A stretch of DNA of 64,000 nt from JALZKA01 sp033856515. Its GTDB lineage: Bacteria > Actinomycetota > Thermoleophilia > Solirubrobacterales > 70-9. The notes beneath the pieces were generated by a model. It was not told the origin of the DNA and made no database searches. It saw nothing but the letters and a program-made list of their open reading frames with translations. The stretch is from contig JAWVEY010000034.1 of the NCBI GenBank assembly GCA_033856515.1, positions 1 to 64,000 of the forward strand, read 5' to 3'. This document shows positions 16,893 to 25,257 of this stretch, one piece after another (positions within the stretch are counted from its first letter, which is position 1; the number at the start of each line of letters is the position of its first letter). A program made the position numbers and the translations under genes.

Positions 16893-18125
16893 CTAGTCCT
16901 TCGGCGTCCGCTCGTACGCCCCGGCGTCGCAGCCTTCGTCGGGCCTCTTCGCGCCGCGCTGGTCCTTCGACGGGCAACCGACCTCGACGAAGCCGAGCGC
17001 CGGGCTCCCCTGCGGCAGGTCCATCGTTTCCGTCGGGCCGCCGTTCTTGTCGAGGCTCTCGGCGATCAGAGTCGCGGTGACGAGGTTTCCTGCGCCGTTG
17101 AAGCTCGAGCAGCCGGCGACGGCGTTGACGACGTTCTCGTCACCGGAGAAAGTGCCCGAGCAATTCGCCGCTGAGCCGCCGGTCCCGAAGGAGTTCGATG
17201 CGAGGACGGAGTCGTTGACTTCGAAATCCGCGAGGGTCGATTGGAAGATCCCGCCGCCCGCTCCGCCCCCCGTCGCGTCGCTGTTCGCGATGTTGAAGCC
17301 GACGGTCGTGTTGTCCAGGCTGATGCTCGCGCCGTGGCTTGCCGCGATACCGCCCGCGTCGCCGGTTGCCTTGTTCTCGGCGAAGGTCGAGTTGGTCACG
17401 CTTCCGATGGGCGCGTCGCCGCTCCCGAAGGTGGGGTCGCCGATCTCGAGACCGCCTCCCACCAAGGCGGTGTTGTTGGAGATGGTCGAGTCGCGGATCG
17501 TGAGGTGGGGCGCAGCGACGATGCCGGTGGGAATGGAGATCCCTCCGCCCGGGCCGGACAAGGCCGTGTTGCCGGTGATCGTGCTCTTCTTGATCGTCAG
17601 GTCGGGGGAGACGGAGAGGATCCCTCCGCCGCCATTCGCAGCGATGTTGTCCTTGATCACGACCTTCGAGAGCGTTGCTTTGCTCGGTCCCGTGCTGATG
17701 CCGGCGCCTCCACCGTCACTGACCCCACCCGTGACCGTCAGCTTCTTGATGGTGCGTTTGTCGAATCCCAGGAGGGTGAAGACCTCGTGGACGCTATTGC
17801 CGTCGACGATGGTCTTCTTTCCCTTGCCCACGATGACCGTGGGCCCGAAAACGTCGAAGTCGCCGTTTGCGTTGTCGTCGGTCCCATCGTCGGGCCGCTC
17901 GATCACGTAGTGGCCTTTGCTCAGGACGACCTTGTCCTTTGTGGCGGTGTCCTTTCTGGCCGCCGAGATCGCTTCGCGGAGCGAGCAGTCGTCCGGCTTG
18001 CACTTGCCTGGCTTGGGGTCGTCGAAGCGCGTCGGCTTGAAGGTCGCCGCCGACGCCGTGCCGCACGCGAGCAGCATCGCCATCGCCGCCGCCAGCCCTG
18101 CCGCTGCAATCCGAAGCCCCCGCAT
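16893..18125 (-). CDS. Exported right-handed beta-helix protein (CSLREAI type)
   Basis: 410 residues from the ATG at 18125; the frame is open to 18509 but the signal peptide (MRGLRIAAAGLAAAMAMLLACGTASA) fixes the start. After it comes the DCSLREAI motif (46-53) that typifies the N-cap of secreted polymorphic beta-helix proteins. Repeating strands with GGGI and NNTA turns follow (IKKSTITGNTALSGPGGGI, IRDSTISNNTALVGGG, VTNSTFAENKATGDAGG). The C-terminal SLDKNGGPTETMDLPQGSPALG and DQRGAKRP-DEGCDAGAYE are the usual end of this family. Function is likely surface structure or glycan binding; no catalytic residues identifiable. Confidence 0.88.
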   Translation of the reverse strand: MRGLRIAAAGLAAAMAMLLACGTASAATFKPTRFDDPKPGKCKPDDCSLREAISAARKDTATKDKVVLSKGHYVIERPDDGTDDNANGDFDVFGPTVIVGKGKKTIVDGNSVHEVFTLLGFDKRTIKKLTVTGGVSDGGGAGISTGPSKATLSKVVIKDNIAANGGGGILSVSPDLTIKKSTITGNTALSGPGGGISIPTGIVAAPHLTIRDSTISNNTALVGGGLEIGDPTFGSGDAPIGSVTNSTFAENKATGDAGGIAASHGASISLDNTTVGFNIANSDATGGGAGGGIFQSTLADFEVNDSVLASNSFGTGGSAANCSGTFSGDENVVNAVAGCSSFNGAGNLVTATLIAESLDKNGGPTETMDLPQGSPALGFVEVGCPSKDQRGAKRPDEGCDAGAYERTPKD

Positions 18126-18204
18126 GGCCTCAAGGTACACCCGCCGGCTTTTGGGCGCAACCGTCGCGGTGCCCGTGAGAGGCGCGTCGTTAGTCTGCGA
18201 GGCA

Positions 18205-20847
18205 GTGGCCGATATCGACGCAGTCGAGACGGAGGAGTGGCTCGAAGCCCTCGACGCCGTCGTTGAGAACGACGGGCCGCGGCGCGCCCACGATCTGGTC
18301 GAGCGAGTGGTCGAGCGTGCGCGCCTCAAAGGCGCCGCAATCGAGTACGTCGGGCCGACTCCATACGTGAACACGATCCACGTCGACGAGGAGCCGCCGC
18401 TCCCCGGCGATCCCTCGATGGAGCGCCGCGTCCGCTCGCTCGTGAGGTGGAACGCGATCGCGATGATCCTGCGCGCGAACAAGGAGTCCTCGGAGCTCGG
18501 CGGCCACATCGCGTCCTATCAGTCCGCCGCGCTCCTCTATGAAACGGGCTTCAACCACTTCTGGCGCGCGCCTTCGAAGGACCACGGCGGGGACCTCGTC
18601 TACATACAGGGCCACTCCTCGCCCGGCATCTACGCCCGCGCCTTCCTCGAGGGGCGGCTTTCCGAGGAGGAGCTCGACGGTTTTCGCCAGGAGGTCTCCC
18701 GCGAGGGTGGGCTCTCGTCCTATCCCCATCCGTGGCTCATGCCCGACTTCTGGCAGTTCCCGACCGTCTCGATGGGCCTTGGGCCGATCATGGCGATCTA
18801 CCAGGCGCGATTCGCCCGCTACCTCGAGGACCGCGGCCTGGCGGATACGAAGGACCGGAAGATCTGGGCCTTTTTGGGAGACGGCGAGACGGACGAGCCG
18901 GAGTCGCTCGGCGCGATCGGCCTGGCGGGTCGCGAGAAACTCTCGAACCTCGTCTTCGTCGTCAACTGCAACCTCCAGCGCCTCGATGGCCCGGTCCACG
19001 GCAACGGCAAGATCATCCAGGAGCTCGAGACGATCTTCCGGGGCGCAGGCTGGAACGTGATCAAGGTGATCTGGGGCGACCGCTGGGACCCGCTACTCGC
19101 CGAGGACCACGACGGGCTTCTGGTCCGTCGCATGGAGGAGGCGGTGGACGGCGAATACCAGACCTACAAGGCGCGCGACGGCGCGTATGTGCGCGAGAAG
19201 TTCTTCGGCGCCTACCCGGAGCTCGCCGAGCGTGTCGCCGACATGACCGACGAGGAGATCTGGGCGCTCAACCGCGGCGGCCACGACGCCCGGAAGGTCC
19301 ACGCCGCGTATGCGGCGGCGCAGGGAGCCAGCCGCCGCCCGACCGTGATCCTGGCCAAGACGATCAAGGGCTATGGCATGGGCGAGGCCGGCGAGGGCCA
19401 GAACATCACCCACCAGCAGAAGAAGATGAACGAGGAGGCGCTTGCCGCCTTTCGCGACCGCTTTGACCTCGACATCTCAGCGGAGGAGATCTCGGATATC
19501 TCCTACCACCGGCCCGCCGACGACTCGGACGAGATCCGCTACCTGAAGGAGCGTCGCGAGAAGCTCGGGGGCTACCTGCCGACGCGCAAGCGCAGGGTGG
19601 ACGAGCCGCTCGCGGTGCCGCCGCTCGAGACCTTCCAGTCGCAGCTGGATGGCACCGACGAGCGCGAGATCTCGACGACGATGGCCTTCGTCCGCATCCT
19701 CGCAGCGCTCCTTCGCGACAAGGAGATGGGGCCTCGGGTGGTCCCGATCGTCCCCGACGAGTCCCGGACCTTCGGCATGGAGGGCATGTTCCGCCAGCTC
19801 GGCATCTACTCGCACGTGGGGCAGCTGTACGAGCCGGAGGATGCCGGCTCGCTGATGTTCTACCGCGAGGACCAGAAGGGGCAGGTTCTTCAGGAGGGCA
19901 TCAACGAGGCGGGCGCGTTCTCATCCTGGATCGCCGCCGCCACCTCGTATTCGAACCATGGCGTCCAGATGGTCCCGTTCTACGCCTACTACTCGATGTT
20001 CGGCTTCCAGCGGATCGGCGATCTGGCCTGGGCAGCCGGTGACTCCCGGGCGCGAGGATTCCTGATCGGCGGCACCGCCGGGCGCACGACCCTGAACGGC
20101 GAGGGCCTCCAGCACGAGGACGGCCATTCGCACATCCTGGCTTCGACGATCCCGAACTGCGTTGCCTACGACCCCGCCTACGCGTACGAGCTCGCGGTGA
20201 TCGTCCACGACGGCCTGCGCCGCATGATCGGCGAGCAGGAAGACGTCTTCTTCTACCTGACTGTGATGAACGAGAACTACCCGCACCCGCCGATCCTCGA
20301 GGGATCCGAAGAGGCGATCCTGCGCGGGATGCATCGCATCGTCGAGGCGGAGGGCGCGAAGGTGCGCCTACTCGGCTCTGGGGCGATCCTGCGCGAGGTG
20401 GAGGCAGCGGCAACGTTGCTCTCGGACGACTTCGGCATAGCGGCGGACGTCTGGAGCGTCACCTCGTTCACGGAGCTCCGCCGCGACGGGCTCGCCCGCG
20501 AGCGCGACGCCCGCCTGGGCTCGGGCGACGTCGCCAAGACCTGGGTCGAGGAGTGCCTCGGCGGAAGCGACGCGCCCGTGGTCGCAGCGACCGACTACAT
20601 GAAGGCGCTCCCCGACTGCATCCGCCAGTGGGTCGACGCGCGCTACGAGGTGCTGGGCACGGACGGCTTCGGCCGCTCGGACTTCCGCAGGCACCTACGG
20701 AGCTTCTTCGAAGTCGACCGCCACCACGTGGCGGTGGCGGCGCTGCGCGCGCTCGAGCGCGAGGGGGAGATCGAGGCCTCGGTCGTCGCCGACGCGATCA
20801 AGAAGTACGAGATCGACACGGACCGACCCGATCCGGCGGTGAGCTAG
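18205..20847 (+). CDS. aceE: Pyruvate dehydrogenase E1 component, homodimeric AceE type
   Basis: 880 residues, the normal length of single-chain E1. A GTG at 18205 is chosen over the open upstream frame because the protein then begins VADIDAVETEEWLEALDAV like other AceE. Thiamine diphosphate motif GDGETDEPES (from 225) to NCN (255-257) is intact. Other landmarks: RANKESSELGGHIASYQS, HSSPGIYARAFLEGRL, KTIKGYGMGEAGEGQNITHQQKKM, PFYAYYSMFGFQRIGDLAWAAGD, GGTAGRTTLNGEGLQHEDGHSH. It decarboxylates pyruvate and acetylates E2. The stop overlaps the E2 start (TAGTG), giving an E1-E2-E3 operon. Confidence 0.97.
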   Translation: MADIDAVETEEWLEALDAVVENDGPRRAHDLVERVVERARLKGAAIEYVGPTPYVNTIHVDEEPPLPGDPSMERRVRSLVRWNAIAMILRANKESSELGGHIASYQSAALLYETGFNHFWRAPSKDHGGDLVYIQGHSSPGIYARAFLEGRLSEEELDGFRQEVSREGGLSSYPHPWLMPDFWQFPTVSMGLGPIMAIYQARFARYLEDRGLADTKDRKIWAFLGDGETDEPESLGAIGLAGREKLSNLVFVVNCNLQRLDGPVHGNGKIIQELETIFRGAGWNVIKVIWGDRWDPLLAEDHDGLLVRRMEEAVDGEYQTYKARDGAYVREKFFGAYPELAERVADMTDEEIWALNRGGHDARKVHAAYAAAQGASRRPTVILAKTIKGYGMGEAGEGQNITHQQKKMNEEALAAFRDRFDLDISAEEISDISYHRPADDSDEIRYLKERREKLGGYLPTRKRRVDEPLAVPPLETFQSQLDGTDEREISTTMAFVRILAALLRDKEMGPRVVPIVPDESRTFGMEGMFRQLGIYSHVGQLYEPEDAGSLMFYREDQKGQVLQEGINEAGAFSSWIAAATSYSNHGVQMVPFYAYYSMFGFQRIGDLAWAAGDSRARGFLIGGTAGRTTLNGEGLQHEDGHSHILASTIPNCVAYDPAYAYELAVIVHDGLRRMIGEQEDVFFYLTVMNENYPHPPILEGSEEAILRGMHRIVEAEGAKVRLLGSGAILREVEAAATLLSDDFGIAADVWSVTSFTELRRDGLARERDARLGSGDVAKTWVEECLGGSDAPVVAATDYMKALPDCIRQWVDARYEVLGTDGFGRSDFRRHLRSFFEVDRHHVAVAALRALEREGEIEASVVADAIKKYEIDTDRPDPAVS

Positions 20848-22187
20848 TGGCGACTGAAGTCAAGGTCCCCGACATCGGCGACTTCGAGGAAGTTCCGGTC
20901 ATCGAGATCCACGTCGCGGCGGGTGACGAGGTCGAGGTCGAGCAGCCGCTCGTCACGCTTGAGTCCGACAAGGCGACGATGGACGTGCCCTCGCCCGCGG
21001 CTGGGACGGTGAAGGAGATCCTGGTGTCGGTGAACGACCAGGTGAGCGAGGGCTCGGCGTTGCTGGTGCTTGATGAGGGCTCGGGCGATGAGAAAAAGGA
21101 CGAGGCACCCGAGGGGGAAGGGTCCGAGGCGTCCGGGTCAGGCTCCGAGGAGGATGTGCCGACTGGCGAGGAATCCGCTGAGTCCGAGGAGCCCGCCGCT
21201 GGGGCCGAGGACGACGCCGAAAGTAGGAATTCCCGCGATAGTGGCGGGAATTCCACCTCTCGGCGAGATCAGGGAAGCGGCGGCTCGACGGTTTATGCCG
21301 GGCCCGGGGTGCGCAGGCTCGCTCGGGAGCTTGGGGTTGATCTGGCGTCGGTTAAGGGTTCGGGGCGGAAGGGGCGCATTCTGCGGGAGGACGTAACGGC
21401 GGCTAAGGATCAACCCGCCCGCGCGGGCGCTGACGCGCCCGCTGGGATTCCCGGGCTCAACCTTGCTCCCTGGCCGAAGGTGGACTTCGAGAAGTACGGC
21501 GAGGTCGAGCGGATCGCTCTTTCCCGCGTGAAGAAGATCTCGGGCCCTGTGCTTGCGCGGAACTGGGTGATGATCCCTCACGTCACGCACAACGACGAGG
21601 CCGACATCACGGACCTCGAGGCTTTTCGCAAGGAGGTGAACTCCGAGCAGACGGACGTGAAGGTCACGATGGTCGCGCTGTTGATGAAGGCGTGCGTGGG
21701 CGCGCTCCGGCAGTTCCCCGAGTTCAACTCGTCGCTCGACGGCGACGAGTTGGTGATCAAGCGCTACTTCAACATCGGCTTCGCGGCCGACACTCCTCAG
21801 GGACTGCTCGTGCCGGTGATCAAGGAGGCGGACCGGAAGGGCCTGCTCGAGATCGCGGGTGAGCTCACGGAGCTGTCCGGCAAGGCGCGCGAGGGGAAGA
21901 TCTCGGCTGAGGAGATGCGCGGATCGACGTTCACGATCTCGTCGCTCGGCGGCATCGGCGGGACGAGCTTCACGCCGATCATCAACGCGCCAGAGGTGGC
22001 GATCCTGGGTGTGACGCGCTCGCGCATGACGCCCGTCTGGGACAAGGACGCATCGGAGTTCAAGCCGCGCCTGATGGTGCCGCTCTCGCTTAGCTACGAC
22101 CACCGCGTGATCGACGGCGCAGCCGCGGCGCGGTTCACCGCACACCTCGCGACTGAGCTCATGGACATCCGGAGGGCATTGCTCTAA
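20847..22187 (+). CDS. aceF: Dihydrolipoamide acetyltransferase (E2) of pyruvate dehydrogenase
   Basis: 446 residues from a GTG overlapping the E1 stop. One lipoyl domain (1-76) with the lipoylated Lys in ESDKATMDVPSP (K42); an acidic Ser/Glu-rich linker (77-145) containing the palindrome-encoded SRNSRDSGGNSTS; a peripheral subunit-binding domain (about 150-190, GPGVRRLARELGVDLASVKGSG); and the catalytic domain (215-446) with SYDHRVIDGAAAARF, holding H419 and D423. It passes the acetyl group to CoA. The lipoyl domain and linker are duplicated at the front of the next gene. The stop overlaps the E3 start (TAATG). Confidence 0.96.
   Translation: MATEVKVPDIGDFEEVPVIEIHVAAGDEVEVEQPLVTLESDKATMDVPSPAAGTVKEILVSVNDQVSEGSALLVLDEGSGDEKKDEAPEGEGSEASGSGSEEDVPTGEESAESEEPAAGAEDDAESRNSRDSGGNSTSRRDQGSGGSTVYAGPGVRRLARELGVDLASVKGSGRKGRILREDVTAAKDQPARAGADAPAGIPGLNLAPWPKVDFEKYGEVERIALSRVKKISGPVLARNWVMIPHVTHNDEADITDLEAFRKEVNSEQTDVKVTMVALLMKACVGALRQFPEFNSSLDGDELVIKRYFNIGFAADTPQGLLVPVIKEADRKGLLEIAGELTELSGKAREGKISAEEMRGSTFTISSLGGIGGTSFTPIINAPEVAILGVTRSRMTPVWDKDASEFKPRLMVPLSLSYDHRVIDGAAAARFTAHLATELMDIRRALL
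21226..21254. repeat. Palindromic element copy 1, inside E2 linker
   Basis: GGAATTCCCGC and GCGGGAATTCC form an 11-bp perfect stem around a 7-nt loop (21237-21243). The surrounding 39 nt (21222-21260) recur without change at 22523-22561 in the E3 gene, in the same reading frame. The element encodes part of the linker and so does not break the gene. A second, different hairpin (GCGGGCGC-TGAC-GCGCCCGC, 21423-21442) lies further along the same linker region. Confidence 0.85.
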
Positions 22188-23968
22188 TGGCCGAGATCAA
22201 GGTCCCAGACATCGGCGACTTCGAGGAGGTCCCGGTCATCGAGATCCACGTCGCGGCGGGCGACGAGGTCGAGGTCGAGCAGCCCCTCGTCACGCTCGAG
22301 TCCGACAAAGCGACGATGGACGTGCCTTCGCCAGAGGCGGGCACGGTGAAGGAGGTCCTGGTCTCCGTCAACGACAAGGTGAGCGAGGGGACGCCGATCG
22401 TGGTGCTGGAGGGTGGAGAAGGCTCCGAGGGCTCGGATGCTGAGGAAAAGGACGAGGCACCCACGGAGGAAGGGTCCGAGGCGTCCGGGGCGGGCTCCGA
22501 AACGCCGGCGGGAGACGCCGAGAGTAGGAATTCCCGCGATAGTGGCGGGAATTCCACCTCTGGGCGCGATGAGCCCGCTGGCAAGCGCGTTGTCGTGGTG
22601 GGGTCGGGGCCAGGTGGCTATACGGCGGCGTTTCGCGCTGCGGATCTGGGGCTCGAGGTGACGCTTGTCGAGCGGCATGAGCGCATTGGCGGCGTTTGCC
22701 TCAATGTCGGGTGCATTCCGTCCAAGGCCCTTCTCCACGCGGCCAAGGTCCTGGCGGAGGCCCAGGATGCCGCTGAGTTCGGCATTTCCTTCTCCGACCC
22801 CGAGATCGACGTCGACAAGCTCCGCACTTGGAAAGAGGAGGTCGTCGGCAAGCTCGTCGGCGGTCTCGATGGGCTCGCGAAGCGGCGCAAGGTGAACGTG
22901 GTGCGGGGCGAGGCGAAGTTCACTTCGCCGAACGAGCTCGATGTCGATGGCGAGAAGGTCGAGTTCGACCACGCGATCATCGCCGCCGGCTCGCGCACCG
23001 TGATGCTGCCCGATCTGCCCGAGGACGAGAGGATCGTCGACTCGACGGGCGCTCTCGAGCTGCCCGGAATCCCCAAGAGCCTGCTGGTCATCGGCGGCGG
23101 GATCATCGGGCTCGAGATGGCGTCGGTCTACGAGGCGCTCGGCTCGAAGGTGACGGTGGTTGAGCTCACCGATCAGCTGATCCCGGGCTGCGATCCGGAC
23201 CTGGTTAAGCCCTTGGCCAAGCGCGTAGCGGACCGCTACGAAGCGATCCACCTGAACACGAAGGTCGCGAGCGCCGACGCACAGAAGGGCGGCATCAAGG
23301 TCAAATTCGAGGGCGATGATGCGCCGAAGGACGCGACGTTCGACCGCGTCCTCGTTGCCGTTGGCAGGCGCGCGAACGGCGACATCCTGGACCTCGAGGC
23401 GTCGGGCGTCGAGGCCGACGACCGTGGCGAGATCCAGGTCGGCCCCGACCGCCGCACGAACGTCTCGCACATCTACGCGATCGGCGACATCACCGGCGCG
23501 CCGATGCTGGCTCACAAGGCGACGCACGAAGGCAAGGTCGCCGCTGAGCGCATCGCCGGCCACGACGTGGTCTTCGAGCCCCGGGCGATCCCCTCAGTCG
23601 CCTACACAGACCCCGAGGTCGCCTGGTGCGGGCTGACCGAGACCGAGGCCAAGGAGAACGGCACGAAGTACGAGAAGGCCGTCTTCCCCTGGCAGGCTTC
23701 GGGCCGCGCGCTCTCGCTCGGCCGCGCCGAGGGGCTCACGAAGCTTCTGGTCGATCCGGAGTCGCGGCAGATCTTGGGCGCCGGCATCGTTGGGCCCAGC
23801 GCCGGCGAGCTGATCGCCGAGGTCTGCCTGGCGATGGAGATGGGCGCCGACGCGGAGGACATCGGCCTCACGATCCATCCGCATCCGACCCTTTCCGAGA
23901 CGGTCGCATTCGCCGCCGAGATGGCCGAGGGCACGATCACCGACCTCTACGCGCCGAAGAAGAGCTGA
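22187..23968 (+). CDS. lpdA: Dihydrolipoamide dehydrogenase (E3) with N-terminal lipoyl domain
   Basis: 593 residues. Residues 1-76 are a lipoyl domain almost identical to that of E2, with K41 as the lipoylation site; residues 77-127 are an acidic linker including the same SRNSRDSGGNSTS segment. The flavoprotein disulfide reductase follows: FAD motif VVVVGSGPGGYTAAFRAADLG near 133, redox disulfide GGVCLNVGCIPSK (C171, C176), NAD motif LLVIGGGIIGLEMASVYEALG, and the C-terminal HPHPTLSE with the catalytic His. It reoxidises the lipoyl groups. Lipoyl-E3 fusions are known in some bacteria. It is last of the E1-E2-E3 set. Confidence 0.96.
   Translation: MAEIKVPDIGDFEEVPVIEIHVAAGDEVEVEQPLVTLESDKATMDVPSPEAGTVKEVLVSVNDKVSEGTPIVVLEGGEGSEGSDAEEKDEAPTEEGSEASGAGSETPAGDAESRNSRDSGGNSTSGRDEPAGKRVVVVGSGPGGYTAAFRAADLGLEVTLVERHERIGGVCLNVGCIPSKALLHAAKVLAEAQDAAEFGISFSDPEIDVDKLRTWKEEVVGKLVGGLDGLAKRRKVNVVRGEAKFTSPNELDVDGEKVEFDHAIIAAGSRTVMLPDLPEDERIVDSTGALELPGIPKSLLVIGGGIIGLEMASVYEALGSKVTVVELTDQLIPGCDPDLVKPLAKRVADRYEAIHLNTKVASADAQKGGIKVKFEGDDAPKDATFDRVLVAVGRRANGDILDLEASGVEADDRGEIQVGPDRRTNVSHIYAIGDITGAPMLAHKATHEGKVAAERIAGHDVVFEPRAIPSVAYTDPEVAWCGLTETEAKENGTKYEKAVFPWQASGRALSLGRAEGLTKLLVDPESRQILGAGIVGPSAGELIAEVCLAMEMGADAEDIGLTIHPHPTLSETVAFAAEMAEGTITDLYAPKKS
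22527..22555. repeat. Palindromic element copy 2, inside E3 linker
   Basis: Same 11-bp stem (22527-22537 with 22545-22555) and the same 39-nt context (22523-22561) as copy 1 in E2. It lies at the junction between the duplicated lipoyl-linker unit and the E3 flavoprotein domain, 1301 nt downstream of copy 1. Confidence 0.85.
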
Positions 23969-23969
23969 C

Positions 23970-24410
23970 TTGGCGTACCGCCGGCTCGACGAGGGCGACC
24001 AGTTCTGGCGCCGATCGAATCAGATGCAGGTCCTGAACACGGACCTCGCGAAGCCCCTCGAGGCCTCGACGCTCGGTGCGCGGCTGTGGCGAATCGAGCC
24101 CCGCCAGGCCTCGACCAAGCACCGGCACCCGGCCCAAGAGGAGCTCTACATCCTCCTGGAGGGAACGGGCCGGGTCAGGATCGGTGACGAGGTCCTCACC
24201 CTGGAGCCGCGCGCAGCCCTCCTGATCGAGCCGGGCGACGTTCGCCAGCTCTTCAACGACACCGACGCCGACCAGCTCTGGCTCGTCGTCGGCGCGCCGC
24301 CCGAGGCCGTCACCAGCACGCTCGAGATGGGCGAGGAGCTGCTCGAGTTCATGTACCCGGACGGGCCGAAGGCGCTGCCGCCGGAGCTCGACACGGGCCA
24401 CCCCATGTGA
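23970..24410 (+). CDS. Cupin-domain protein
   Basis: 146 residues from a TTG start immediately after the E3 stop, with AGAAGAG upstream. A single conserved beta-barrel cupin: GARLWRIEPRQASTKHRHPAQEELYILLEGTGRVRIGDE carries the metal-binding KHRHPAQEELY (cupin motif 1, His-x-His-x(n)-Glu), and motif 2 is the loose PGDVRQLFNDTDAD, where the usual His is replaced by Arg/Gln. The weak second motif suggests altered or absent metal binding. Such proteins are sensors, isomerases or binding proteins; the substrate is not inferable. Cotranscription with the PDH genes is likely from the 1-nt gap. Confidence 0.85.
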   Translation: MAYRRLDEGDQFWRRSNQMQVLNTDLAKPLEASTLGARLWRIEPRQASTKHRHPAQEELYILLEGTGRVRIGDEVLTLEPRAALLIEPGDVRQLFNDTDADQLWLVVGAPPEAVTSTLEMGEELLEFMYPDGPKALPPELDTGHPM

Positions 24411-24478
24411 TCGGCCTCACCCTTAGCATCATGCCAAACGACGAGAGTGGGCGAAATCACTCGAAAGGGGAGTAGGCC

Positions 24479-25186
24479 ATGTCCGGGAGAGATCCAAGTC
24501 GCATCAGTCAGCACGTCCGCTCGAACGTTGTCGGCTACTTCGCTGTGTTTCTCGCGCTCTCTGGTGGCGCATACGCAGCCGGTCTCGACGCCAACAGCGT
24601 GAAGTCCAAGCAGATCAAAGACGGCCAAGTGAAGACCGCCGACCTGGCGGCGGAAGCGGTGACGGAGGACAAGGTGGCGCCAAGCACCCTGACCGAGGCA
24701 GCGCTCGCGAATGGCGCGGTGACCAGGTCGAAGCTCGGAACGCTGCCCTCCGCGGGGCTCTTCGGCGCGACCTATAACGAGACGGGTGGAACCTTTTGCA
24801 CCGGGACCAACGCGTCGTTCCCGAACAACACCGTCTCGAGCGTCGAGTTCACAGCTGAGCAATTCGACACGGCCGATCTCATCACGCCTCAGGGTGCTGA
24901 CTGCTACTCCGACATCGGTGTGCTGCCGAATGGCACCTATGTCGTCACGGCATCCCTCACCTGGGCCCCGAACGCGACCGGCATGCGCGCAATCACACTG
25001 CAGGCTGGGGGCGGAGGATCCCCCGGCGTCAGCCAGGTCCAAGCGGTATCGGGAGGCGAGACGCGACAAAGCGTCAGCGCGATCATCCGCGATCCGGGCT
25101 CAGTCACCCTTCGCGCTTACCAGAACTCCGGAGCGCCGCTCGCGATTCTCGGCGGAAACTTCGCCGTCGCCTGGGTCGGGCCATGA
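24479..25186 (+). CDS. Membrane-anchored exported protein with Thermoleophilia-type N-terminus
   Basis: 235 residues, GGGGAG 8-10 nt before the ATG. The N-terminal HVRSNVVGYFAVFLALSGGAYA works as signal or anchor. It is followed by NSVKSKQIKDGQVKTADLAAEAVTEDKVAP, a run of short I/V-x-D-G-x-V-like repeats seen in many exported proteins of Thermoleophilia. Residues 100-235 form a beta-rich domain (FPNNTVSSVEFTAEQFDTADL, GTYVVTASLTWAP, SVSAIIRDPGSVTLRAYQNSG, GNFAVAWVGP) resembling C1q/TNF-like jelly rolls. Function unknown; probably cell-surface. Confidence 0.78.
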   Translation: MSGRDPSRISQHVRSNVVGYFAVFLALSGGAYAAGLDANSVKSKQIKDGQVKTADLAAEAVTEDKVAPSTLTEAALANGAVTRSKLGTLPSAGLFGATYNETGGTFCTGTNASFPNNTVSSVEFTAEQFDTADLITPQGADCYSDIGVLPNGTYVVTASLTWAPNATGMRAITLQAGGGGSPGVSQVQAVSGGETRQSVSAIIRDPGSVTLRAYQNSGAPLAILGGNFAVAWVGP

Positions 25187-25257
25187 GTCGGCCCTAGGCG
25201 TGCGCGACGTCCGTCGAGAACGTTCCGAGGTAGCCGTCTTGAATGGAAGAGCGCGGC

